Shown here in pieces: positions 16,591-25,181 of a stretch of 64,000 bases of DNA. Source of the stretch: Ciceribacter ferrooxidans. GTDB taxonomy: Bacteria > Pseudomonadota > Alphaproteobacteria > Rhizobiales > Rhizobiaceae. How positions within the stretch are numbered: position 1 is the first letter of the stretch; the number at the start of each line of letters is the position of its first letter. Below the pieces are notes generated by a model that saw only the letters and a list, made by a program, of their open reading frames with translations, had not been told where the DNA came from and searched no databases. The position numbers were made by a program, and so were the translations under genes. Location: positions 1 through 64,000 of the forward strand of contig NZ_SDVB01000101.1 of NCBI RefSeq assembly GCF_004137355.1, given 5' to 3'.

Positions 16591-17619
16591 TCAGATGCCG
16601 GGCAAGGGCCTGACTGATTTCCTCCACACGGGAACAGGCTCGAAAACGGCGGCATCGCCGTCATTCCCTCCCTCGACGGGTTCGGAACGGGTCAGAAGGT
16701 CGACCACGTGACCGGCCATGCGTTCGAGCGGCTGCTCGAAGGTGGTCAGCTGGTAGGACTCCCAGCCGGCCTGTTCGATGTTGTCGAACCCGACCACACA
16801 GAGGTCCTGTGGTATCCTCAGGCCGAACTCGTGCCGTGCCGCGTCCATGAAGCCGAGTGCGAGAAGGTCGGTGACGCAGAAGACGCCGTCCGGCGGATTG
16901 GAGCGGGCAAACAGGCGCCGGGCGACGTCGAAGCCGGAGCGATAGGCGGTGGGCCCCGCCTCGACGACGCTGACGGCGACGCCATCCCTGAGGCCCGCGT
17001 CAACAAACTGACGTTCTCGCGCGACCAGGCTCGGAGTCCTGGCACTCGACGTGACGAGCGCGATGCGCTCACAGCCGGCGCGGCGCAGGAGAAACAGTGC
17101 CTCTCGTGCCGCCATGGCATTGTCGACCGCGACATTCTCGCTGCCGCTCAGACGGTCGTCGCGGTTGATCAGGATCACTTCCTGTCCGTTGGCAAGCGCC
17201 GTTTTCACCAGCGAGGATGAGGGCGTTCCGGAGAGGACGACGGTAGCGTCCGCACGATAGTGGAGCGTCAGCTTCATGGCCCGCCCGACACTCTCCTCGT
17301 CACCCTCGGTATTGAGAACCACCGTGATCTTGCCCACCGCCTGAAGCTTGCGGGTGAGAATGTCCAGCATGCCGGCGCGAATGGGGGTCGTGACGTCGGA
17401 GACGATGAGACAGACAATATTGCTGCGTTCCCGCAGCTGCCGCGCCAGATGGTTGACGTGATAACCGAGCGCATCGGCAGCTTCGAGCACCTTCCGGCGC
17501 GTCTCCTCCGAGACGCTGGCCCCATCGGTGAATGTGCGCGAGACCGCGGAGCGCGACACCCCCGCACGCTCGGCAACCATCTTCGCACTGACGAACGACG
17601 TCAGATGGACCTCACGCAT
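16591..17619 (-). CDS. LacI-family transcriptional repressor
   Basis: A 342-residue regulator: N-terminal HTH ([20 protein letters not shown]) with hinge helix ([15 protein letters not shown]), then a periplasmic-binding-protein-like sensor domain with [18 protein letters not shown] and [15 protein letters not shown]. Family members bind 16-20 bp palindromes with a central pyrimidine-purine step. Two such palindromes lie just downstream, ahead of the ABC operon transcribed in the same direction, so this is very probably the operon's repressor and may share its transcript. The inducer is likely the imported compound. Confidence 0.9.
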   Translation of the reverse strand: MREVHLTSFVSAKMVAERAGVSRSAVSRTFTDGASVSEETRRKVLEAADALGYHVNHLARQLRERSNIVCLIVSDVTTPIRAGMLDILTRKLQAVGKITVVLNTEGDEESVGRAMKLTLHYRADATVVLSGTPSSSLVKTALANGQEVILINRDDRLSGSENVAVDNAMAAREALFLLRRAGCERIALVTSSARTPSLVARERQFVDAGLRDGVAVSVVEAGPTAYRSGFDVARRLFARSNPPDGVFCVTDLLALGFMDAARHEFGLRIPQDLCVVGFDNIEQAGWESYQLTTFEQPLERMAGHVVDLLTRSEPVEGGNDGDAAVFEPVPVWRKSVRPLPGI

Positions 17620-17911
17620 CCTCGTTTTCCACCATCAACTGCCCGCATCTCGCTCGCCATCGGCGCCCTCGACCTGGTTTCACCCACCTCATCCCCTTCT
17701 CTACAGGATTTCAAGACGTCGCGCGCGTGGGCATCGTGCAATATGTTCGGAGCGCGGCTTCACTGCGGCCGCGGACAGGCCGGCGTCCCCACCGACCGAC
17801 CCGGTCGGTACGGCATCAACACGAATCGTGATAGACTTCCCGCAACGGGTTCCGTCCAGCCACGACCTCCGCCACGGAGCGCGGGGCATCAAAAGGGCGA
17901 CAACAAGCCGG

Positions 17912-19789
17912 ATGGACAAGCAGCACACCATGCACGCATCGAACCAACGTTCAGCCACAACGGCCCTTTTCGACGCTGCCCCGACTGAAAGCCCTGTCGA
18001 CGTCCTTCGCCGGGTCTGGGGTTATCCGGCGTTTCGTGGAAAGCAGGCAGATGTCATCCGCCATGTCATGGCAGGGAAGGACGCACTCGTGCTCTTCCCG
18101 ACCGGCAAGGGCAAGTCGCTCTGTTTCCAACTGCCGGGCGCTTGCCTGCCCGGCGTGACCGTCGTCATCTCGCCGCTGGTGGCGCTGATGAGGGATCAGG
18201 TCGAAGAACTGAAGGCACTCGGGATTGCAGCCGAGTGCCTCTGGTCTCAGCAGTCCGAAGAGGAATCGCGCGACGTCAGGGCGAGACTCCGCGCCGGGCA
18301 GATCAAGCTGATCTATGTTACGCCGGAGCGGGTGGTCCTTCCCGGCTTCGCGGGCCTTTTCGGGGACGTGCCGATCTCCCTGATCGCGATCGACGAATGC
18401 CACTGCGTCAGCAGCTGGGGCCATAACTTCCGCAAGGACTATCTCGGGCTCGGGAAGCTGAAGGAGCTTTATCCGGGTGTTCCGCGCATCGCCCTCACGG
18501 CCACGGCCGACCCCCACACGCGTGACGATATCATCCGCCAGCTCGAACTCGACGACGCCGCCGTCTTCGGTGACAGCTTCGATCGGCCCAATATCACCTA
18601 CCATATTGCAGAGCGGGACAACGCCAGGTCGCAACTCATTCGTTTCCTGCAGCGCCACGAAGGCTCCAGCGGCATCGTCTATTGCCTTTCGCGGCGCAAG
18701 GTCGAGGAAACCGCCGCCTGGCTCAACGACCATGGCATCAAGGCGAGGCCGTACCATGCGGGCATGGACCCGGCCGTCAAGGCGGAGAACCAGGACGCCT
18801 TCCGGATGGAAGAGGACCTTTGCCTGGTCGCAACGGTCGCATTCGGGATGGGTATCAACAAGCCGAACGTCCGGTACGTCGCCCACCTGGACCTGCCATC
18901 GTCCGTCGAGGGTTATTATCAGGAAACCGGGCGCGCCGGTCGTGACGGCCTCCCCTCGGAAGCCTTCATGATCTATGGGATGCAGGACATCGTCCAGCGT
19001 CAGCGGATGATCGACGAGGGCGACGCGACCGACGAGATAAAGCGCATCGAACGGGCGAAACTGAGCGCGCTCCTCGGAATCTGCGAGACCGCCGGGTGCC
19101 GGCGGAAGGCGATCCTTTCCCATTTTGGCGAAGCGGCCCCTGACCGGTGTGGCAACTGCGACACATGTAACAATCCCGTCGAGACCTGGGATGGCAGCGA
19201 ATCGTCAATCAAGGCACTGGCCGCCGTCTATCGCACAGGAGAACGCTTCGGGACCGCACACGTGATCGACGTCCTTCTTGGAAAGGACACGGAACGGACA
19301 AGGAAGTTCGGGCATGACCAATTGGCCGTCTTCGGCGTTGGCAAAGAGCTTCCTGCCCACGCATGGCAATCGATTTTCAGACAGCTCCTCGCTCTCGGCT
19401 ACGTCCGGGTTGCCCATGACGAATATGGCGCACTGAAGCTGGAGCCGGCTGCTCATCGTGTCTTCAAGAAGGAAGTGGCGGTGATCCTTCGCCGTGACGC
19501 CGTTGATACCGTCCGCAAACGGGAACGGGGGAAACCCGTCGTGGCGGCAACGAGAGCCAGATTGACGGACGAGGACGAGAAGCTGTTCCAGGCGTTGCGC
19601 GCCGAACGGCTGGCGATCTCCAAAACCTTGGGTGTCGCTCCTTATGTCGTCTTTCCGGATACGACGCTTGTTTCCTTCGCCACCGTCCGTCCGAAAACGG
19701 AGCAAGAGATGCTCTCGATCTCGGGTGTCGGAGCGACGAAATTCGCCCGCTACGGCGAAAAGTTCATGGCCATCATCGCGGGCGGGTAA
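17912..19789 (+). CDS. recQ: RecQ-family ATP-dependent DNA helicase
   Basis: A 625-residue 3'-5' superfamily-2 helicase. Motif I is FPTGKGKS (62-69), motif II DECH (161-164), motif [10 protein letters not shown], then [12 protein letters not shown] and [20 protein letters not shown], and motif [14 protein letters not shown] with its arginine fingers. The RQC zinc site follows ([22 protein letters not shown]), then a winged helix and a C-terminal HRDC domain ([20 protein letters not shown]). Motif I has GKGKS rather than the common GGGKS. Start placed at ATG 17912; the open frame reaches back to 17528, inside the divergent LacI gene. It likely works in recombinational repair and replication restart. 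The 292-bp gap before it holds no gene. Confidence 0.9.
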   Translation: MDKQHTMHASNQRSATTALFDAAPTESPVDVLRRVWGYPAFRGKQADVIRHVMAGKDALVLFPTGKGKSLCFQLPGACLPGVTVVISPLVALMRDQVEELKALGIAAECLWSQQSEEESRDVRARLRAGQIKLIYVTPERVVLPGFAGLFGDVPISLIAIDECHCVSSWGHNFRKDYLGLGKLKELYPGVPRIALTATADPHTRDDIIRQLELDDAAVFGDSFDRPNITYHIAERDNARSQLIRFLQRHEGSSGIVYCLSRRKVEETAAWLNDHGIKARPYHAGMDPAVKAENQDAFRMEEDLCLVATVAFGMGINKPNVRYVAHLDLPSSVEGYYQETGRAGRDGLPSEAFMIYGMQDIVQRQRMIDEGDATDEIKRIERAKLSALLGICETAGCRRKAILSHFGEAAPDRCGNCDTCNNPVETWDGSESSIKALAAVYRTGERFGTAHVIDVLLGKDTERTRKFGHDQLAVFGVGKELPAHAWQSIFRQLLALGYVRVAHDEYGALKLEPAAHRVFKKEVAVILRRDAVDTVRKRERGKPVVAATRARLTDEDEKLFQALRAERLAISKTLGVAPYVVFPDTTLVSFATVRPKTEQEMLSISGVGATKFARYGEKFMAIIAGG

Positions 19790-19809
19790 TACGCAGAGCA
19801 ACAAGGGCC

Positions 19810-19829
19810 GGCGGGCCGACAGGCCCGCC
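19810..19829. terminator. hairpin between recQ and minE (convergent), likely terminator
   Basis: GGCGGGCC (19810-19817) pairs perfectly with GGCCCGCC (19822-19829) around GACA. It is placed between the recQ stop (19789) and the minE stop (19845), where it can serve both converging transcripts. Only a weak T/C-rich stretch follows. Confidence 0.55.
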
Positions 19830-19844
19830 CCCTCGTCATTCTGG

Positions 19845-20105
19845 TTACGCCGCCAACCGCGTCGCGTCCAGCGGGATTTCCACCTCGATTTCGAGAATGG
19901 AAACGTGCTCGTCACGGTCCATCTTGACCTGCACCTTGTCGCCGTCGACCTGAACGTGCCTGGCGATCACCGCGAGGATTTCCTCGCGGAGAACGGCGAC
20001 CAGATCGGATCCCATCGAGGCACGCTCATGGGCGAGCAGGACCTGCAGTCGCTCGCGCGCCATCGGCGCCGATTTCTGCTTGCGGAAAAGACTGAAGATG
20101 CTCAT
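19845..20105 (-). CDS. minE: Cell division topological specificity factor MinE
   Basis: An 86-residue protein of typical MinE length. It begins [20 protein letters not shown], an N-terminal membrane-targeting and MinD-contact segment, followed by [10 protein letters not shown] and the C-terminal dimer domain with [20 protein letters not shown] and EIEVEIPL. MinE stimulates the MinD ATPase and drives pole-to-pole oscillation so that Z-rings form at midcell. Its start overlaps the minD stop by 4 bp. Confidence 0.97.
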   Translation of the reverse strand: MSIFSLFRKQKSAPMARERLQVLLAHERASMGSDLVAVLREEILAVIARHVQVDGDKVQVKMDRDEHVSILEIEVEIPLDATRLAA

Positions 20106-20917
20106 GCAGCCCTCCGTGCGAAGATCTTGCCGAGGATGCCGCGCTTCTCGCCGGGGATTTCGACCGGCAGAACCTCGCCGGCAAGCCGGCGGGCCGCAGC
20201 GAAGTAGGCCTGCGCCGCGCCGCTGCGGGTATCCGCCAGCGTGACCGGCGCGCCTATGTTGGAGGCCCGCAGGACATCCATGCTCTCCGGAATGATGCCG
20301 AGAAGCGGGATCGAGAGGATTTCCAGCACGTCGTCCACCTTCAGCATGTCGCCGCGCTGGGCGCGGGCGCCGTCATAGCGGGTGAGCAAAAGGTGCTTCT
20401 CGATCCGCTCGCCGCGTTCGGCCTTCGCCGTCTTGGCGTCGAGAAGGCCGATGATGCGATCGGAATCGCGCACGGAGGAGACTTCCGGATTGGTGACGAC
20501 CACCGCCATGTCGGCATGGCGCATCGCAAGCGTCGCGCCGCGCTCGATGCCGGCCGGACTGTCGCAGATGACCCAGTCGAAATAGCGCTTCAGTTCGCCG
20601 ATCACCTGTTCGACGCCTTCTGCCGTCAGGTTGTCCTTGTCGCGGGTCTGGGAGGCGGGCAGCAGGTAGAGCGTCTCCAGCCGCTTGTCGCGGATCAGCG
20701 CCTGCGGCAGCTTGGCGTCGCCCTGGATGACGTTGATCAGGTCGTAGACGACGCGACGTTCGGCGCCCATGACGAGATCGAGATTGCGAAGGCCGACGTC
20801 GAAATCGACGACCACGACCTTTTCGTTGCGCTGTGCGAGCGCAGCGCCCAGTGCGGCCGTCGAGGTGGTCTTGCCGACCCCGCCCTTGCCTGATGTGACG
20901 ACGACTACCTTCCCCAT
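20102..20917 (-). CDS. minD: Septum site-determining ATPase MinD
   Basis: A 271-residue ParA/MinD-type ATPase. The deviant Walker A is GKGGVGKT (10-17), with [20 protein letters not shown] as the switch region and [15 protein letters not shown] containing the D-S/P-A-G Walker B-like motif. The C-terminal residues ([14 protein letters not shown]) form a basic amphipathic helix that anchors the ATP-bound dimer to the inner membrane. It recruits MinC to block FtsZ assembly near the poles. 30 bp after minC. Confidence 0.97.
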   Translation of the reverse strand: MGKVVVVTSGKGGVGKTTSTAALGAALAQRNEKVVVVDFDVGLRNLDLVMGAERRVVYDLINVIQGDAKLPQALIRDKRLETLYLLPASQTRDKDNLTAEGVEQVIGELKRYFDWVICDSPAGIERGATLAMRHADMAVVVTNPEVSSVRDSDRIIGLLDAKTAKAERGERIEKHLLLTRYDGARAQRGDMLKVDDVLEILSIPLLGIIPESMDVLRASNIGAPVTLADTRSGAAQAYFAAARRLAGEVLPVEIPGEKRGILGKIFARRAA

Positions 20918-20947
20918 CTTGCTCTCCTGTTTTCGGCCGGTTACGGC

Positions 20948-21679
20948 TCAGCTAAGTTTCTCTGCCATGATCGTGTCGCCTTCCAGCCACCACTGGGCGG
21001 CCTGTCCGCGCAGGCTGGCCGGCATGTCTTCCGCCATCTTGTAGACGCCGTCGATCGCCACCAGCTCCGCCTCGAGCTTGCGGCAGAAGATGCGGGCGGA
21101 CGCGTTGCCGACGGAGCCCGCGAGCGCTCGTCCGCGCAAGGCGCCGTAGATGTGGATCGAACCTCCGGCGATCACCTCGGCGCCGGATGCGACCGAACCG
21201 ATGACCGTCACGTCGCCCTCGGCGAAGATCACCGACTGGCCGGAACGCACGGGCTCGCGAATGATCAGCGACTGCAGCGCCTGATGGGTCGCGGCGGGCT
21301 CGGGCGGCGGGGCTTCCCCGCGCTTTTCCGTCGCCGTCTCGCTGACCGCGACCTCGAAATCGGAGGCGGGCCGGCCACCCTTCAGGATCGGCGGCATTCC
21401 AGCCTCGACCAGCGACGGACGCCCGCCCTCGATGCCCATGATGCTGACATTCCGTTGAGCGAGCTCGGCAATGAGCTCCTTCAGTTCTGCACGATTGATG
21501 GCCAGTTCGGTGACGTCCAGAACGACCGGCCGTCCGAGGAAGAAGCCGGCCGAGCGCGCGGCGAGGTCGTCAAGCCTTCTCAGCCAGTCGTGGAGCGGCA
21601 GATCGGGCGAGAGCACGACCGCCAGGAAGGAGCGGCCCTTGATGCGGATCGAGCGGGCGTCTGTTAGCACTTTGGTCAT
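20948..21679 (-). CDS. minC: Septum site-determining protein MinC
   Basis: A 243-residue FtsZ inhibitor. The N-terminal domain (SIRIKGRSFLAVVLSPDLPL) interferes with FtsZ polymers. After a Pro/Glu-rich linker (EKRGEAPPPEPAATH) comes the C-terminal beta-helix with repeated glycines (FAEGDVTVIGSVASGAEVIA, then GGSIHIYGALRGRALAG) that binds MinD and dimerises. First gene of minCDE, preceded by a promoter with a perfect CtrA box. The Shine-Dalgarno is weak. Confidence 0.95.
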   Translation of the reverse strand: MTKVLTDARSIRIKGRSFLAVVLSPDLPLHDWLRRLDDLAARSAGFFLGRPVVLDVTELAINRAELKELIAELAQRNVSIMGIEGGRPSLVEAGMPPILKGGRPASDFEVAVSETATEKRGEAPPPEPAATHQALQSLIIREPVRSGQSVIFAEGDVTVIGSVASGAEVIAGGSIHIYGALRGRALAGSVGNASARIFCRKLEAELVAIDGVYKMAEDMPASLRGQAAQWWLEGDTIMAEKLS

Positions 21680-21694
21680 CTGCGTTAATGATTG

Positions 21695-21734
21695 GTTATC
21701 CTTGCCTAGCCTCGCATGGTTAACAAAGCGTTAA
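21695..21734 (-). promoter_or_regulatory. minCDE promoter with perfect CtrA box
   Basis: Bases 21720-21734 read TTAA-CAAAGCG-TTAA, an exact match to the CtrA full site TTAA-N7-TTAA, inside a longer inverted repeat GGTTAAC-N5-GTTAACC (21718-21736). On the minus strand the inner half-site is TTAACC, exactly 17 bp before GATAAC (plus-strand 21695-21700), which fits a -35/-10 pair with the CtrA half-site at -35. That is the usual layout of CtrA-activated promoters. The minC start is 16 bp downstream of the -10. Confidence 0.75.
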
Positions 21735-21843
21735 CCGCATAGGGCAATGATCGGCAGTACGGCACGCTGCCGCCGGTGACGGAATGAACACTCGCCGGGG
21801 CAAGGCTCGCCCGCCCGCCGCCACGTTCTGCCCCCAATCATGG

Positions 21844-21859
21844 TTAACGATCGGTCAAC
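21844..21859 (+). promoter_or_regulatory. near-match CtrA box upstream of the small divergent gene
   Basis: TTAA-CGATCGG-TCAAC differs from TTAA-N7-TTAAC at one base. A possible -10 (TACGAT) lies at 21871-21876, and the small gene starts at 21933. If real, minCDE and the small gene share cell-cycle control from the 253-bp divergent gap. Confidence 0.4.
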
Positions 21860-21932
21860 GTTTCGCTGACTACGATGAAAACGGAATCACCGCTTCGCCG
21901 TTACCGGCGAGAAAAATACGGGAGGCTCGATC

Positions 21933-22160
21933 ATGCTTGCGATTCTGAAGGCTATCCGCGAACACCTGGCGGAAGCACCCGACGCCTGGGCCTCTGCTCC
22001 CGAGATCTGCACCCCGGACACCGGCACCTATGCCGATGGTGCCCTGCCCCTGCAGACGCTCGACCCGAAGGGTAGCCGGGGCGAGATCGCCCGCTCCGCC
22101 TTCCTCCGCGACTATGGCCAGGGCCGAACCGTCAAGCCGGAGGGCGCCGGCTACGCCTGA
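21933..22160 (+). CDS. Small conserved-looking protein of unknown function next to minCDE
   Basis: A 75-residue protein with no membrane segment or signal. It has an N-terminal helix (MLAILKAIREHLAEAP), then a region rich in Pro, Thr, Asp and Gly (APEICTPDTGTYADGALPLQ), and a C-terminal helix (GEIARSAFLRDYGQG). A convincing GGGAGG ribosome-binding site lies about 8 bp ahead of the ATG, which supports a real gene. It is divergent from minC and preceded by a near-CtrA site. I do not recognise a family. A cell-division link is only suggested by position. Confidence 0.7.
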   Translation: MLAILKAIREHLAEAPDAWASAPEICTPDTGTYADGALPLQTLDPKGSRGEIARSAFLRDYGQGRTVKPEGAGYA

Positions 22161-22226
22161 GCGTCGACAGACCGGCAAACGACAACCCGCAGTCACCCGC
22201 AGGTTGCCGTTGAAATCGATCGGGTC

Positions 22227-23012
22227 TCAGACGGCAGCCGCGATATGCGCAATGCTCTCCTTCACCGCCGAAACGGGATCGGCGAGATCGTGGATCTCAC
22301 TGGCGAAGGGCTCGAAGCTGTAGGGGCCGCTGTAGCCGGCGGCGTTCAGCGCCCTGATCTGCGCGATATTCCCGAGACGGTCGGCACCGTCGACGAGAAC
22401 ACGGTGCGCATCGAGCATGTCGGCGACGGCAACGGTTGGGTCGACCACACCGGAAATGTGCACCAGGCCGGTCCTGTCGGCAAAGAGCTCGGTTTCGCCG
22501 GCGAGATGATGGTGGAACGTGTCATGGACGAGCTTGTAGACGTCTCCGCCTGCCGCCGCATCGATGGCGCGCAGCGCCTCCTTCTTCGTGCGCAGCGACG
22601 AGACGGGGAAGCCGAGAGGCTCTACGAGACCGGTCAGGTGCCGCTCCGCGAGAATGGGCTTCATCGCCTTCAGTGCCGCCACCAGATCGTCGAAGGCGAC
22701 CTTGGTTCCGTCATTGAGCGGGCACATGACGAGCGCCTTCGCGCCTGACGCCGCGGCATAATCGGCAAGCGCGACCGCCCGCTTCGGCAGGTCGCCGGAC
22801 CAGACGTTGAAGGGATAGAGCGCGTTGATCGAGATGATCGCAACACCGGCCTTTTCCGCAGCGGCCTTCACGTCCTCGGGCCGGATGGTGCCGACGACGT
22901 CGGGCAGGTCGTTGCGGATCTCGACCTCGGTGAGGCCAAGCGACCGGGCGGCGGCGAAGAACTGTTCGAGCGACAGCTTCTGCGCGGTAATGTGGTTGAT
23001 GGCAAAACGCAT
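22227..23012 (-). CDS. Sugar phosphate isomerase/epimerase-type TIM-barrel protein, IolI (inosose isomerase)-like
   Basis: A 261-residue AP-endonuclease-2-fold enzyme. Landmarks resemble IolI, the 2-keto-myo-inositol isomerase: LGLTEVEIRNDL, ISINALYPFNVW, VEPLGFP, YKLVHDTFHHHLAGE and YSGPYSFEPFAS. The metal-binding Glu, Asp, His and Glu of the fold can be placed in these blocks. It lies 8 bp after the IolG-like gene. From family knowledge it would interconvert inososes so that several inositol stereoisomers can enter catabolism. Confidence 0.8.
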   Translation of the reverse strand: MRFAINHITAQKLSLEQFFAAARSLGLTEVEIRNDLPDVVGTIRPEDVKAAAEKAGVAIISINALYPFNVWSGDLPKRAVALADYAAASGAKALVMCPLNDGTKVAFDDLVAALKAMKPILAERHLTGLVEPLGFPVSSLRTKKEALRAIDAAAGGDVYKLVHDTFHHHLAGETELFADRTGLVHISGVVDPTVAVADMLDAHRVLVDGADRLGNIAQIRALNAAGYSGPYSFEPFASEIHDLADPVSAVKESIAHIAAAV

Positions 23013-23020
23013 GAAAGACC

Positions 23021-24031
23021 TCAGTTGTAGAGCGCCGGACGCGCGGGCAGATTGATCGGCACGATTTCGCCTTCCTTTTCCTGCGCGGCAACGCAGGCAT
23101 CGGAGGTGATCGCCGCCACATAGCCGTCCCAGGAGTTCGGGCCGGCGGCCGTGCCCCTGGCGGCGGCGTGGATGAAGTCCTGGAGCTCGACATCATAGCT
23201 TTCGATGAAGCGGTCCTTCCAGTCAGTCAGGATCCTGTTCTGCAGCCTGGCGTCGAGACGCATCTGGACGGCCATCGGTTCCGGCAGACTGGCAGCACCA
23301 TCCTCGCCGACGACTTCGCACCGGATGTCGTAACCATAGTGGCAATTCACGAAGATCTCGACGTCGATGACCATGCCCTTTGCCGTTTCGAGAATGACGA
23401 TCTGCGGATCGCGAAGCTTGGCGTGGCTTCGGGCGGCCGAGCGGGGGAAGATGACGCGCGCCGAGACATAGTCGTCATCGAGCAACCAGCGCAGCACATC
23501 GATCTCGTGGATCATCGTGTCGTGGATCGCCATCGGGGTGACGTACTGTTCCGGAACCGACGGGTTGCGATGGGCGGCATGCACCATGATCGGCGCGCCG
23601 ATCGATGTCCCGACGACCTTTTTGAGCGCAATGTAACCGGCGTCGTAACGCCGCATGAAGCCGACCTGCACGAGGCGCTTGCCGTGGGTCACCTCGGCCT
23701 CCACGATCCGCCTTGCTCCCTCCGCCGTCGTGGCGAGCGGCTTCTCGCAGAAACACGGTTTGCCGGCGGCGATCGCGGCCAGCACATACTGCTCGTGGGT
23801 GGCGCCCCAGGAGGTGACGAGGACGGCGTCCACGTCGGGCGAGGCGATCAGCGCTTCGCCGGTCTCGAAGACCATCGCTTCGGGAGCGATGTCCTTCTTC
23901 ACGGCTTCCGCCGATGCCCTGTTGACGTCGCTGAGCGCGACGATCTCTGCGCCACCCAGCACCTGATTTATCCGGCGGGCATGGTCGCGGCCGATGGCGC
24001 CGGTGCCGATGACACCAATTCTGACTGTCAT
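23021..24031 (-). CDS. iolG: Inositol 2-dehydrogenase IolG-like (Gfo/Idh/MocA family)
   Basis: A 336-residue NAD-dependent dehydrogenase. The N-terminal Rossmann motif is [25 protein letters not shown] contains the conserved K97, and D171-x-x-x-H175 in [11 protein letters not shown] are the remaining catalytic residues. Long stretches match my memory of Bacillus IolG closely ([55 protein letters not shown]). It would oxidise myo-inositol (or another isomer) to the inosose. It lies between IolH- and IolI-like genes in a LacI-controlled operon. Confidence 0.88.
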   Translation of the reverse strand: MTVRIGVIGTGAIGRDHARRINQVLGGAEIVALSDVNRASAEAVKKDIAPEAMVFETGEALIASPDVDAVLVTSWGATHEQYVLAAIAAGKPCFCEKPLATTAEGARRIVEAEVTHGKRLVQVGFMRRYDAGYIALKKVVGTSIGAPIMVHAAHRNPSVPEQYVTPMAIHDTMIHEIDVLRWLLDDDYVSARVIFPRSAARSHAKLRDPQIVILETAKGMVIDVEIFVNCHYGYDIRCEVVGEDGAASLPEPMAVQMRLDARLQNRILTDWKDRFIESYDVELQDFIHAAARGTAAGPNSWDGYVAAITSDACVAAQEKEGEIVPINLPARPALYN

Positions 24032-24041
24032 GAAGGAAGCC

Positions 24042-24941
24042 TCACTTCTTGTATTTGGCGATGTAGTTGTTCATTTCGGTGCACATGAAGCGGCCGGACT
24101 CGTCGGCCCTGTCCTCCCAGGCGAAGACGCAGGAGGTCATGATGCCGTCGAAGCCGATCTCGGCGAGCGTGCCGAAGAAGTCGTCCCACGGTACCTCGCC
24201 CTGGCCGATGTTCAGGTGCTGGTGCACACGCGCCTGGGTGCCGGGCGGATTGAGAATGTAGCGCAGCCCGGAACTGGCCTTGTGATTGAACGTGTCGCCG
24301 ACATGGACATGGGCCAGCACGTCCTTCGCCTCGCGCAGCATCGCCTTCGTGTCGTCGCCGAAATAGAAGGTGTGCGGCGCGCAGTAGAGGAACTTCACGT
24401 TCTTCGAATTGACCGTGCGGATGATGTCGAGCGCCGGCTGCAACGTTTCGCACCAGTCCTCCGGATGCGGCTCCACATGCAGGTTGATGCCCTCGCGCTC
24501 GAAGATCGGGACGAGTTCTTCCATCGAGCGCCACCAGGCATCCTCGCAGGCCTCGATCATCGAGCCGGTATGGCAGCAGTAGCACGAGCCCTTGTCGGGG
24601 TGCGGGCCACGGCCGAACTCCGAGTTCATCGTGTCCACTTCCATCTCGACGGCGATCTCGATCGCCCGCTTCCAGTGCTTCACCGCCGCCTTGCGCTCGG
24701 TCTCGTCATTCGAGGCCCAGCGGTACATCGGCAGCAGCGAGGCGATCTTCACGTTCTCGGCGGCGAGCGCCTTCTTGAACGAACGGATCCGCTCCGGAAA
24801 CACCCGCGGCGCCTTGAACCATTCGAGAAAATCCGCCCGCGGGCTGAGTTCGATCCATTCGTAGCCGAGCTCCCGGACTTTGGCCGGAAGCGCCTCGAGA
24901 CTCAGATGTCGATGCATGAATGGGTCGAGCGCGATGCGCAT
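24042..24941 (-). CDS. Sugar phosphate isomerase/epimerase, IolH-like
   Basis: A 299-residue TIM-barrel protein starting [15 protein letters not shown] 24941 is chosen over the open frame to 25082 because AGGAGG lies 6 bp ahead. Blocks resembling IolH include [66 protein letters not shown], and [20 protein letters not shown] with a downstream GEVPWDDFF. Its biochemical role in inositol breakdown is not well settled even in Bacillus. First gene of the inositol operon. Confidence 0.8.
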   Translation of the reverse strand: MRIALDPFMHRHLSLEALPAKVRELGYEWIELSPRADFLEWFKAPRVFPERIRSFKKALAAENVKIASLLPMYRWASNDETERKAAVKHWKRAIEIAVEMEVDTMNSEFGRGPHPDKGSCYCCHTGSMIEACEDAWWRSMEELVPIFEREGINLHVEPHPEDWCETLQPALDIIRTVNSKNVKFLYCAPHTFYFGDDTKAMLREAKDVLAHVHVGDTFNHKASSGLRYILNPPGTQARVHQHLNIGQGEVPWDDFFGTLAEIGFDGIMTSCVFAWEDRADESGRFMCTEMNNYIAKYKK

Positions 24942-25135
24942 GATTGCCTCCTTGTCCTCAGTCCACGTTTCGAGAAGGCGCGCGTATCCACCGGCAGAGG
25001 TCCATGGAACCTCCGTCGCCGACGATGTCAGGATGTCGTTTATCCCGGCAGGATGCCTTCCCATCTCCACCGGTGAGGACAATTTCTCACCTCGGGCCGC
25101 CCGTCAACGCGGCGCGGCGTCGGGAAACCATCAAC

Positions 25136-25176
25136 CGTGATAGAAAGAAATCACGTCAGTCTGATAGAATCCATCA
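25136..25176. promoter_or_regulatory. candidate LacI operators ahead of the inositol operon
   Basis: Two TGATAGAA direct repeats start at 25139 and 25162 (23 bp apart), and each begins an imperfect palindrome. The first is CGTGAT-N8-ATCACG (25136-25155); the second is TGAT-N7-ATCA (25162-25176). They lie between the LacI gene stop (25182) and the IolH-like start (24941), the right place for the repressor encoded just upstream. Confidence 0.5.
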
Positions 25177-25181
25177 TTCCA

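Noticed and set aside
17795-17809. Palindrome ACCGACC-C-GGTCGGT upstream of recQ
   Set aside because: Clear seven-base arms but isolated, with no matching site or nearby regulator; could be chance in GC-rich DNA, so not listed as a feature.
17528-17911. Extension of recQ into the divergent LacI gene
   Set aside because: The added 128 residues show no helicase-family character and overlap the LacI coding sequence on the other strand.
22161-22226. Terminator hairpin between the small gene at 21933 and the IolI-like gene
   Set aside because: Only a weak CAACC/GGTTG pairing with a long loop is present.
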